Below, piece after piece: positions 26,225 to 34,402 of a stretch of DNA of 54,660 nt; position 1 is the first letter of the stretch, and each line of letters starts with the position of its first letter. Under the pieces are notes generated by a model. The model ran no database searches. It worked only from the letters and a program-made list of their open reading frames with translations, and was not told where the DNA came from. Source of the DNA: Erythrobacteraceae bacterium (lineage in GTDB: Bacteria; Pseudomonadota; Alphaproteobacteria; Sphingomonadales; Sphingomonadaceae); NCBI GenBank assembly GCA_027487015.1, contig JAIYEK010000187.1, forward strand, positions 1-54,660, in the 5' to 3' direction. The position numbers and the translations under genes were made by a program.

Positions 26225-27099
26225 ACCTGCCGGTCAAGGCCGTGCTCGCGGCGGACAGCCTGCTGGGCGAAGGCGTGCTGTGGGATGCCGAGCGTGCCGT
26301 GGTGTGGTTCGTCGACATCAAGCGCCACCGCTTGTGGCATTTCGACCCCGCGACCGGCAGCAACCGCTTCGCCGAGGCGCCTGCGCCGATCGGCTGGGCG
26401 ATCCCTGCCGAGGGGGGGCTCTTGCTGTGCGGATTGAAGGACGGGCTCTACACCTTCGCGCCGGAAACGGACGCTTTCACAAAGCTTTGCGACGTGCCGG
26501 GCGAGCCTGCCGGCAACCGCCTCAACGATGCATGCACCGACCCCTGGGGCCGCGTGTGGTTCGGCTCGATGGACGATGCTGAGGGCGCGCCGTCGGGCCA
26601 GTTCTACGTGTTCGACCGCGGCACGATCCGCGCTGCCGGGCCGAGCGGAATTTCGATCACCAACGGCCCCGCCGTCAATGCCGATGGCAGCCGCATCTAC
26701 TTCACCGACACGGTCGACCAGAAGATCTTCGTCGCCGATCTGTCCGAGGCAGGGGCCGGTCCGGTGCGGCTCTTCGCCGATACCGGCGTACTGTTCCCGA
26801 CCGCCTACCCCGATGGGCCGGTGGTGGACAGCGTGGACCATGTCTGGACCGGGCTCTACCACGGCAACTGCGTCGCCCGCTTCACGCCCGAGGGCAAGCT
26901 CGATTGCACCGTCGCGATCCCGGCGCGCGACATCACCAAGATGGCGTTCGGGGGTTCAGACCTGAAAACCGTGTTCGTCACCTCGGCGACCAAAAACATG
27001 TCCCAACAGGACATGGCGGAGAAGCCGCTCGCCGGGAGCCTTTTTTCGTTTCCCGCGCCCGTCGCCGGCTTTGCCCAGACCCGCGCGAGACTTTCGTGA
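26221..27099 (+). CDS. xylC: Xylonolactonase, SMP-30/gluconolactonase family
   Basis: A 292-residue six-bladed propeller of the SMP-30 family. Its metal-site residues are Glu in LLGEGVLWD, Asn in NRLNDACTDPWGRVWFGSMD and Asp in PDGPVVDSVDHVWT. It opens xylono-lactone to xylonate, the second Weimberg step, and follows Caulobacter XylC in order and motifs. It starts at an ATG overlapping the xylB stop (ATGA) and ends overlapping the esterase GTG (GTGA). Confidence 0.92.
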   Translation: MNLPVKAVLAADSLLGEGVLWDAERAVVWFVDIKRHRLWHFDPATGSNRFAEAPAPIGWAIPAEGGLLLCGLKDGLYTFAPETDAFTKLCDVPGEPAGNRLNDACTDPWGRVWFGSMDDAEGAPSGQFYVFDRGTIRAAGPSGISITNGPAVNADGSRIYFTDTVDQKIFVADLSEAGAGPVRLFADTGVLFPTAYPDGPVVDSVDHVWTGLYHGNCVARFTPEGKLDCTVAIPARDITKMAFGGSDLKTVFVTSATKNMSQQDMAEKPLAGSLFSFPAPVAGFAQTRARLS

Positions 27100-29012
27100 A
27101 CGCACGCTTTTTCAAGGCGCTGCCAGCCACTCTTGCGATCATCTGGCCCGCCGCCGCGCTGTCCAACCCGGTGCTCGACGCCGGATTTGGCGACAATATG
27201 GTGCTTCAGAGCGGAGCGCCGCTGACGCTCTCGGGACGCGCAAAACCGGCAACAAGCGTGACACTGGTGCTCAATGACCGCACAACCACCACGCAATCCG
27301 ACGCCAACGGCGCGTTTCTGGTCACCCTGCCCGCGCAATCCAACAGCGCCGCACCGCAGAGCCTGACGATCACCGATCCTGCGGGTTCAACAACCTACCG
27401 CAACATCCTGTTCGGTAATGTTTTTCTGTGTGGTGGGCAATCCAACATGGAATTGTCGGTCGAGCGCGCGCTCGATGTCTGGAACCAGCTGCGCATGGCC
27501 GCCGATGACGGCATCCGGTTGGCGATGGTCCCCAAAACCACCGCGCCGGTGCCGCAATCCGCCTTTGCCGCGCCGGTGGCATGGAAGGCCGCCAGCCCTG
27601 AGACCGTCGCGCCCTTCTCCGCCGCCTGCTTCTACATGGCAAAAAGCTTGCGTAGGAAAGACCCTTCGACGCCCGTCGGCCTGATCCATGCCAATTGGGG
27701 CGGCAGCGCCGCGCGCGCGTGGTACGATCCCGAGGGCGCCGCTGCGCCCCACGGCAAGGCCGATATCGATCTCCTCGCGCTCTACGCCCGCGATCCCTAT
27801 GCCGCGACGCAGGCCTTCGTGCCGCAGTGGTTCGACTGGTGGCGCAAGGCCGACAAAGGCCGCGAGCCGCGGAAAAACTCCGCGCTGCTCGACTGGAAGC
27901 CGATCCCCAAGTTCTCCTTCTGGAACGAGTGGACCGGCACCGGGCTCGACACCAATCCGCGCGCCAATGTGTGGCTGAAGAAGGTCATCACCCTCACGCC
28001 GGCGCAGGCCAAGGGCGACGGCAGCCTCGCGATCGGCGCGATTGACGACATGGACCTGACCTTCGTTAACGGGCACCCGGTCGGCTACACCTTCGGCTGG
28101 GGGGTGGAGCGCACCTACCGCGTCCCCGCCGCGCACCTGAAGCCGGGCCGGAACGAGATCCTGATCGCGGCGAACAACATGTGGGACACCGGCGGGTTCT
28201 TCGCGGGGCCCGAGCCCCTCGCCTTCACCGCGGCGAATGGCGAACGCGTGCCGCTGGGTGCCGACTGGGAATACGCGCAAACCGCCGTCACCGACGTTCC
28301 GCCGCGCGCGCCGTGGGATGCCAATGCGGGCCTCGGCGTGATGCACAACGCGATGGTCGCGCCGCTCGGGCGGATGACGCTCGCAGGGGTAGCCTGGTAT
28401 CAGGGCGAGGCCGACATCGGCCAAGGCGCCTATGACGCCAAGCTCGCGGTGCTCTTCGCCGGATGGCGCCGCCAGTTCGGCCCGCAGACGCGGATGCTGG
28501 TGGTGCAGCTGGCGGACTTTGGCGAGCGCCGCTCGGCCCCGGCGGAGTCGGGCTGGGCGCAGCTGCGTGACGAGCAGCGCAAGGGCGTCGCCGCCGATGC
28601 CAATGCCGCGCTCGTCACCGCCATCGACATCGGCGAGCCGACCGACATCCACCCCGCCAACAAGAACGACCTCGGCAAGCGCCTCGCCGCCGCCTTTGAT
28701 GGCCGCGCGATGCCGATGCCCCAGAGCGCCGCGCGCGAGGGCGGCAAGGTCACGGTGCGCTTCACCGGTATCGCAGGCGCGCTGACCGTGCAGGGCGGCC
28801 CTTACCCGCTGGGCGTGGAACTGTGCGAGGCGGCGCAGGGCACCTGCCGCTTCGTGATCGCGCGAGCCGAGGGAAGCAGCCTCGTCATTCCCATCCCCGA
28901 CGGCATGACGCCAACGCGGGTACGCTATGCCTGGGCCGATGCGCCGGTGGTGAACCTCGTCGATGGCGAGGGGATGCCCGTCCCCGGCTTCGAACTGGGA
29001 ATCGCGCCATGA
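27096..29012 (+). CDS. SASA-type carbohydrate acetylesterase with inserted domain
   Basis: A 638-residue exported SGNH-like esterase of the sialate O-acetylesterase (SASA, DUF303) family. It starts at a GTG overlapping the xylC stop; residues 1-22 are a signal. The nucleophile is Ser116 in CGGQSNMELS and the Asp/His pair is Asp517 and His519 in TDIHPANK. Between them a jelly-roll-like insert (about residues 270-400, with WLKKVITLTPAQAKG and NGHPVGYTFGWG) interrupts the core, as in related polysaccharide-locus esterases. With xylan enzymes around it, removal of acetyl groups from xylan or mannan is the likely job. Confidence 0.87.
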   Translation: MNARFFKALPATLAIIWPAAALSNPVLDAGFGDNMVLQSGAPLTLSGRAKPATSVTLVLNDRTTTTQSDANGAFLVTLPAQSNSAAPQSLTITDPAGSTTYRNILFGNVFLCGGQSNMELSVERALDVWNQLRMAADDGIRLAMVPKTTAPVPQSAFAAPVAWKAASPETVAPFSAACFYMAKSLRRKDPSTPVGLIHANWGGSAARAWYDPEGAAAPHGKADIDLLALYARDPYAATQAFVPQWFDWWRKADKGREPRKNSALLDWKPIPKFSFWNEWTGTGLDTNPRANVWLKKVITLTPAQAKGDGSLAIGAIDDMDLTFVNGHPVGYTFGWGVERTYRVPAAHLKPGRNEILIAANNMWDTGGFFAGPEPLAFTAANGERVPLGADWEYAQTAVTDVPPRAPWDANAGLGVMHNAMVAPLGRMTLAGVAWYQGEADIGQGAYDAKLAVLFAGWRRQFGPQTRMLVVQLADFGERRSAPAESGWAQLRDEQRKGVAADANAALVTAIDIGEPTDIHPANKNDLGKRLAAAFDGRAMPMPQSAAREGGKVTVRFTGIAGALTVQGGPYPLGVELCEAAQGTCRFVIARAEGSSLVIPIPDGMTPTRVRYAWADAPVVNLVDGEGMPVPGFELGIAP

Positions 29013-30331
29013 AGCTGACCCGGCGCGAGGGCCTCGCAGGCTCAGCGGCGGGCGCGCTGGCGCTGGCGGCCGGGCACACCGCCAGCGCCAGCCCGCTTGC
29101 CCATTTCGTCACGCGCGAGGGCACCAAGCTGATGCGCGGCGGCAAGCCCTACCGGATCACCGGCGCGAACCTGTGGTATGCCGCATGGCTCGGCGCCGAT
29201 GCCGACTATGGCGACCGCGCAAGGCTGGTGCGCGAGCTTGACCGCCTGAAGGCGCTCGGCATCAACAACCTGCGGATCATGGCCGCGGCCGAGGAAGGCC
29301 CGCTCAGGAATTCGATCAAGCCCGGCTTCACCCGCGCCGATGGCAGCGCCAATGCGGCGCTGTTCGAGGGCCTCGACTTCGCGCTCGCCGAGATCGCCAA
29401 GCGGGGCATGACGGCGGTGGTGGTGCTCTCGAACTTCTGGGAGTGGTCGGGGGGCTTGCAGACGCTGCTGTGGCGCGCGGGCCGCGACTATATCGACATG
29501 GGCGACCCCGCGCATCCGTGGCCCGCCTTTGCCGATGCCACCGCCAAGGTTTACGCCAACCCCGAGGCTATCGCGCTCTACCGCGATCATGTCCGCAGCC
29601 TGCTGGCGCGGCGCAACAGCGTCACCGGCCTCGCCTATGCCGAGGACCCGGCGATCATGGCCTGGCAGCTCGCCAACGAACCGCGCCCGGGCGGGAGCGA
29701 TGCCGCGATTGCAGCGAACCGCGCGGAATACCTGCGCTGGATCGGCGACACCGCCGCGCTGATCCGCGCGGGCGCGCCGCAGCATCTCGTGAGCCTCGGG
29801 CAGGAGGGGACACAGGCGACCAACGGCGATGCCGCGCTGGTCGCCGATGCGCATGCGGCGGTCGACTATGTCACCGCGCACATCTGGCCGCTCAACTGGA
29901 GCTGGGTGAAGGGCGACGACCTCGCCGGGACATGGCCCGAAGGCCGCCGCAAGGTCGAGGCCTATATCGCCGCGCACGTCGCGGTCGCCGAACAACTCGG
30001 CAAGCCGCTGCTGATCGAGGAATTCGGCTTCCCGCGCGATGGCGAGGCCTATGCGCCCTCAGTGCCGAGCACCTTCCGCGAGCAATACTACCGTCTGATC
30101 TATGACGCGGTCGAGGCCAGTTGGGCCAGCGGCGGGGTGATCGGCGGGAGCAATTTCTGGGCGTGGAACGGAGAGGCGCGCGCAGCCCACTCCGACGCGC
30201 GCTTCCGCGACGGCGACCGCAGCTACATGGGCGATCCCCCGCATGAGCCGCAGGGCTGGTACGGCGTGTTCGACAGCGACGCGGCCCTGCACGAGGTGAT
30301 CCGCGCGCATGTGGCCCGCGCTGGCGCTTAG
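29009..30331 (+). CDS. GH5_7-type endo-beta-1,4-mannanase, Tat signal
   Basis: A 440-residue GH5 enzyme of the mannanase-like subfamily. It has YRITGANLWYAAWLG at the first strand, acid/base Glu224 in WQLANEPRP and nucleophile Glu338 in LIEEFGFPRD. WSWVKGD and the FWAWNGEAR region line the cleft. The N terminus (MKLTRREGLAGSAAGALAL) has twin arginines and a hydrophobic stretch, so Tat export is likely. Its start overlaps the esterase stop (ATGA). It indicates that mannan-type hemicellulose is degraded as well. Confidence 0.9.
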   Translation: MKLTRREGLAGSAAGALALAAGHTASASPLAHFVTREGTKLMRGGKPYRITGANLWYAAWLGADADYGDRARLVRELDRLKALGINNLRIMAAAEEGPLRNSIKPGFTRADGSANAALFEGLDFALAEIAKRGMTAVVVLSNFWEWSGGLQTLLWRAGRDYIDMGDPAHPWPAFADATAKVYANPEAIALYRDHVRSLLARRNSVTGLAYAEDPAIMAWQLANEPRPGGSDAAIAANRAEYLRWIGDTAALIRAGAPQHLVSLGQEGTQATNGDAALVADAHAAVDYVTAHIWPLNWSWVKGDDLAGTWPEGRRKVEAYIAAHVAVAEQLGKPLLIEEFGFPRDGEAYAPSVPSTFREQYYRLIYDAVEASWASGGVIGGSNFWAWNGEARAAHSDARFRDGDRSYMGDPPHEPQGWYGVFDSDAALHEVIRAHVARAGA

Positions 30332-31305
30332 GGCGGCGGGGCGGTTACGCCGGCCTGCGTCTGGGTGACGGGGCGCATCAGACCCTTCTCGTCATAGGTC
30401 AGATATTCGACCGTCACCGCCCGCCGCCCGAGCGCGCCCTTCTGCGCGCCGATGGTCAGCGCGGCGTTGTGGAGGAAGAGGTACCACTGCCCTTTGAACT
30501 GGGCGATGCCGGGGTGGATGGTGAAGCTCCCCTCGCCCGATCCGGTCAGCTCGCCGCGGTAGGTCCATGGGCCTTCGAGCGAGATTGCGGTGGCGTAGGA
30601 GACGCGCTCATCGGTGTGCGTGGCGCGGTCCAATGAGGCGTAGGTGAGGTAGTAGAGCCCGCCCCGCTTGTGGAGCCACGGCCCTTCCTCGAAATGCGGC
30701 GGGGTGATTTCGCGGATCGGCCCCTCGATGCTCACCATGTCCGCGCCGAGCTTGGCGATGTAGCACTGGCGGTTGCCCCACGCGATCCAGGTGGTGCCGT
30801 CGTCGTCGGTGAGGACGGTGGGGTCGATATCCTCCCAGCTATGCGTGCCCTTGGGGGTCATGGCGTTGGTGATGAGCGCCGAGCCCTTGGCGTCGGCGAA
30901 CGGCCCCTCGGGCTTGTCCGAGACGGCGACGGCGATGGCCTTGCCGGGGTTGGCCGCGTCATGCTCGACCGCGGCGTAGAGCCAGTAGCGGCCGTTTTTG
31001 GCGATCACCTGCGCGGCCCAGGCATCCTTCGATGCCCATGCAAAGTCCGCGACCTTCATGATGGGGCCATGGAAGGTCCATGTCTTCATGTCGGTGGTGG
31101 AGTAGGCGAGCCATTCCTTCATGTTGAACATCTCGCCCTCGCCCGCCTCGTCGTGGCCGGTGTAGAGCCACAGGCGGTCACCGATCACCACCGGAGCGGG
31201 GTCGGCGGTGAAGCGGTCGCGGATGATGGGGTTGCTGCCGGGTGCGGGCTCCTCTGCCGCGAGCGGACTTGCGGCGAGGAGTATCGCGAGCGGGAGCAGC
31301 CGCAT
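30328..31305 (-). CDS. GH43 single-domain glycosidase
   Basis: A 325-residue exported GH43 enzyme without an extra C-terminal domain. The Sec signal ends near LAAEE (residue 18). The catalytic acids are Asp35 in FTADPAPVV, Asp161 in EDIDPTV and Glu207 in FEEGPWLHK. Related proteins cleave arabinose or xylose side groups or exo-linked galactans. The gene is 16 nt behind xylD on the same strand with GGGGGAAGG before its ATG, so it is the third gene of a lacI-xylD-GH43 operon. Its stop overlaps the mannanase stop tail to tail. Confidence 0.9.
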   Translation of the reverse strand: MRLLPLAILLAASPLAAEEPAPGSNPIIRDRFTADPAPVVIGDRLWLYTGHDEAGEGEMFNMKEWLAYSTTDMKTWTFHGPIMKVADFAWASKDAWAAQVIAKNGRYWLYAAVEHDAANPGKAIAVAVSDKPEGPFADAKGSALITNAMTPKGTHSWEDIDPTVLTDDDGTTWIAWGNRQCYIAKLGADMVSIEGPIREITPPHFEEGPWLHKRGGLYYLTYASLDRATHTDERVSYATAISLEGPWTYRGELTGSGEGSFTIHPGIAQFKGQWYLFLHNAALTIGAQKGALGRRAVTVEYLTYDEKGLMRPVTQTQAGVTAPPP

Positions 31306-31321
31306 CAGTGACCTTCCCCCA

Positions 31322-33106
31322 TCAATGGTTATGCCGCGGCAATTTCCGCGCCGTCCCGCGATATTTGAGCGCGAAGTCCAACACGCCGCCTTCGGACAGC
31401 TGGCCGGTCTTCTCGCGATAAAGCTCCTCCCACGGGGTCTGGCTTTCGGGCACTGGGGGGCAGGTCTCCTCCGCGCGGCGGCGTGCGATCTCCGCCTCTT
31501 CGACCAGCGCGTCGCAAGTGCGCGCGTTGAGATCGACGCGGATCATGTCGCCCGTTCGCAGCCACGATAGCCCCCCCCCGACCGCGCTTTCGGGGCTGAC
31601 GTTGAGGATCGAGGGGCTGTCGCTCGTCCCCGATTGCCGCCCGTCGCCGAGCGTCGGCAGCCACGGCTTGCCGGCGCGGATCATTGCGTCTGGCGGCTGC
31701 ATGTTGACCACCTCGGCGCTCCCCGGCCAGCCGATCACGCCCGAGCCGCGGATCACGAGGATGCAGTCTTCGTCGATGGCGAGCGCGGGGTCGTTGATGC
31801 GGTGGTGGTAATCGTCCGAGCCGTCGAACACGATAGCCCGCGCCTCGAACACGCCCTCGGAGCCGGGGCGCGACAGGTAGCGCGCGCGGAAGGCGGGGCC
31901 GATCACGCTGGTCTTGAGGATCGCGAAATCGAACAGGTTGCCCGAGAGCACCATGAAGCCCGCCTTGTCGATCAAGGGGTCGGCGAAAGTGCGTATCATC
32001 TCGCGGTCATGGCTTTCGGCCCCGGCGAGGTTCTCTACCATCGTCCTGCCGGTGCAGGTGACGACCTCGCCATGCAGGCGGCCCGCTTCCAGCAGCTCCC
32101 ACATCGCCGCAGGCACCCCGCCCGCGCGGTGGAAACGCTCGCCCAGATAGGCTCCGGCGGGCTGCATGTTGACCAACAGCGGCAGGTCATAGCCGTGCGC
32201 CTGCCAGATATCGGTCTCGAGGCTTACCCCTGCGTGCGCCGCCATCGCCATGATATGCGGCTGGGCGTTGGAGGAACCGCCGATCACGCTGACGGTGGCA
32301 ATCGCGTTCTCGAACGCCGCGCGGGTGAGGATGTCGGAGGGCTTCAGATCCTCCAGCACCATCTCGACGATCCGGCGGCCGGTGCGATAGGCCATCTGCC
32401 CGCGCTCGCGGTAGGGTGCGGGGATTGCAGCGCAGCCGGTGAGCGACAACCCCAAAGCCTCGGCGACCGCGTTCATGGTGCTCGCGGTGCCCATCGAGTT
32501 GCAGTGCCCAGCAGAGGGCGCGCTGCTGGTGGCGCGGTGAAGGAATTCGTCCTCGTCGATCTCGCCCGCCGCCAGCTTGCGGCGACTACGCCAGATGACC
32601 GTGCCGCTGCCGACCAACTCGCCCTCGTGCCAGCCGTCGAGCATCGGGCCACCTGAAAGCACGATGGCGGGAATATCCACGGTCGAGGCCGCCATGATCT
32701 GCGAGGGCGTGGTCTTGTCGCAGCCGGTGGTCAGCACCACGCCATCCAAGGGATAGCCGTTGAGCAACTCCACGAGGCCCAGATAGAGCAGGTTGCGATC
32801 CAGCGCCGCGGTCGGCCGGCGGCAGTTCTCGAAGATCGGGTGGACGGGAAATTCGATCGGGATCCCGCCCGCATCGCGGATCCCGTCGCGGGTGCGTTTC
32901 GCCAGATCGACATGGATGCGGTTGCAGGGGGAAAGGTCGCTGCCGCTCTGGGCGATGCCGATGATCGGCTTGCCGCTTTGCAGTTCCTCGGGCGTCATCC
33001 CGTAATTCATGAAGCGTTCGAGATAGAGCGCCGTCATGTCCATGCGTTCGCGGTTGTCGAACCAGTCGCGCGAACGCAGGCGGCGGGGTGAGGCTTGGTC
33101 GGTCAT
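31322..33106 (-). CDS. xylD: D-xylonate dehydratase, IlvD/EDD family
   Basis: A 594-residue IlvD/EDD dehydratase that converts D-xylonate to 2-keto-3-deoxyxylonate, the third Weimberg step. The Fe-S ligands are in [23 protein letters not shown] and [15 protein letters not shown]. The opening [10 protein letters not shown] is usual for pentonate and hexonate dehydratases of this family, distinct from branched-chain IlvD. The start has GGGAGCCC before the ATG and overlaps the regulator stop (ATGA). The xylonate assignment rests on the four other Weimberg genes here; arabinonate or galactonate activity is possible. Confidence 0.9.
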   Translation of the reverse strand: MTDQASPRRLRSRDWFDNRERMDMTALYLERFMNYGMTPEELQSGKPIIGIAQSGSDLSPCNRIHVDLAKRTRDGIRDAGGIPIEFPVHPIFENCRRPTAALDRNLLYLGLVELLNGYPLDGVVLTTGCDKTTPSQIMAASTVDIPAIVLSGGPMLDGWHEGELVGSGTVIWRSRRKLAAGEIDEDEFLHRATSSAPSAGHCNSMGTASTMNAVAEALGLSLTGCAAIPAPYRERGQMAYRTGRRIVEMVLEDLKPSDILTRAAFENAIATVSVIGGSSNAQPHIMAMAAHAGVSLETDIWQAHGYDLPLLVNMQPAGAYLGERFHRAGGVPAAMWELLEAGRLHGEVVTCTGRTMVENLAGAESHDREMIRTFADPLIDKAGFMVLSGNLFDFAILKTSVIGPAFRARYLSRPGSEGVFEARAIVFDGSDDYHHRINDPALAIDEDCILVIRGSGVIGWPGSAEVVNMQPPDAMIRAGKPWLPTLGDGRQSGTSDSPSILNVSPESAVGGGLSWLRTGDMIRVDLNARTCDALVEEAEIARRRAEETCPPVPESQTPWEELYREKTGQLSEGGVLDFALKYRGTARKLPRHNH

Positions 33107-34239
33107 GGGCTCCCGGGGGGCTTGCTGAAGGAGGACGCGAGGCTCGGCCCCGCATCGGAATTGCGGCGGATCAGCTGATAGGCCAGCGTCAGCTGCTCGG
33201 CCTTGGCACGCGCGGTGCGCGGCTTGTTCTTGTGGACGCGGGCGATCATCGCCACCGCCTCGGCGGTCATCTCGCGGATCGGCTGGCGGATGGTGGTGAG
33301 CTCGGGCCAGATCGAGCTCGCAAGCTCGGTATCGTCGAAGCCGCAGACCGTGACGTCATTGGGCACGTCGAGATGACGGCGATGCGCCATCGCCACCGTG
33401 GCGGCGGCCATGTCGTCGTTGGAGGCGAAGATCGCGGTCGGCGGATGCTTGGCGCTGAGCAGCTTCTCGGCCGCGACCATGCCCGAGCGGTAAGTGAACT
33501 GGCCTTGCGCGATCAGGCCCTCGTTGATCGTCAGCCCGGCATCGGTCATCGCCGCGCGGTACCCGTCGAGCCGCTGGCCGCTCGCCACCTGATCGGGGTG
33601 GCCGATGATGAAGCCGATGCGTTCATGGCCGAGGCTGATGATGTGCCGGGTCATGTCATAGGCGGCCTGGAACTCGTCGATCAGCACCGCGCCGTGGCTG
33701 CCGCTCGCCCGCCCCGGGCCAACCGCGACCGCGATCCCGCCCGAGGAGCGGATCAGATCGAGCACGCTCTGGTCATCGCACAGCGGCGGCGGGAGGATGT
33801 AGCCCTCGATCCCCCCGTCGATCAGCTTGCGGATCACCCCTTGCGCCTCGGCGGTGTTCTCGCAGGCCTGCACCACGAGGTAGATGTCGCGCCGGCTCGC
33901 CTCCTCCAGCGCCCCCATCAGGAATTCACTGAGGTAGGAAGCGGAAGGATTGTCGAACAGCAAGGCGATGCGCAGCTGCGATCCCGCCGCAAGCGAGCGG
34001 GCCGCGCGGTTGGGGACGTAATTGAGCTTGGCAATCGCGCCCAAGACCTTCTGCTTGGTGTCCTCGCGCACGTTCTCCTCGCCGTTGATGACGCGGCTCA
34101 CCGTCATCGGCGAACACTGCGCCTCGCGCGCGACATCGGTGATTGTGGGCGCGGCGTTGGAGCGCCGGGCGGCGCGCTTGCGGCTGGTGGCGGGGGCGTC
34201 CGCCTTGAGGGTCGAGGGGATTGTCATGGGGTTGGCCAT
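33103..34239 (-). CDS. LacI-family regulator of the polysaccharide/xylose locus
   Basis: A 378-residue LacI/GalR regulator. The N-terminal helix-turn-helix is PTITDVAREAQCSPMTVSRV, followed by the hinge helix NRAARSLAAG. A periplasmic-binding-protein-like effector domain fills the rest (about 90-350, with RIALLFDNPS and GFDDTELASSIWPEL). It begins about 33 residues later than usual because of a basic N-terminal extension rich in Arg and Ala. It is the only regulator in the locus, and every promoter region there holds a TGGTAGCGCTACCA-like palindrome, so it is most likely the repressor. The inducer is unknown, possibly xylose or a xylo-oligosaccharide. Confidence 0.92.
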   Translation of the reverse strand: MANPMTIPSTLKADAPATSRKRAARRSNAAPTITDVAREAQCSPMTVSRVINGEENVREDTKQKVLGAIAKLNYVPNRAARSLAAGSQLRIALLFDNPSASYLSEFLMGALEEASRRDIYLVVQACENTAEAQGVIRKLIDGGIEGYILPPPLCDDQSVLDLIRSSGGIAVAVGPGRASGSHGAVLIDEFQAAYDMTRHIISLGHERIGFIIGHPDQVASGQRLDGYRAAMTDAGLTINEGLIAQGQFTYRSGMVAAEKLLSAKHPPTAIFASNDDMAAATVAMAHRRHLDVPNDVTVCGFDDTELASSIWPELTTIRQPIREMTAEAVAMIARVHKNKPRTARAKAEQLTLAYQLIRRNSDAGPSLASSFSKPPGSP

Positions 34240-34270
34240 ACTGCCATGCCCCGATTGGCAGCAAGCATGA

Positions 34271-34285
34271 TGATAGGCGCTACCA
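34271..34285. promoter_or_regulatory. Degenerate LacI-type half-operator
   Basis: TGATAGGCGCTACCA holds a perfect right half (CGCTACCA), but the left half is shifted by one inserted base. It lies 32 bp upstream of the lacI start and 72 bp from operator O4, a position that fits autoregulation. Confidence 0.45.
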
Positions 34286-34342
34286 CCCCGCGCGCGGCAC
34301 CGCCTGATGCAAGCCGGTTGACAAGCCCTCTCCCTCTCATCA

Positions 34343-34356
34343 TGGTAGCGCTACCA
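34343..34356. promoter_or_regulatory. LacI-type operator O4, perfect palindrome
   Basis: TGGTAGCGCTACCA is fully symmetric. It lies between the divergent lacI-xylD-GH43 and GH3-GH10 units, 47 nt before the GH3 start. Confidence 0.92.
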
Positions 34357-34402
34357 CAAACGGTCGGCCAGTCAAGCCGGCGTGGCAGGAGAGGGACATC
34401 AC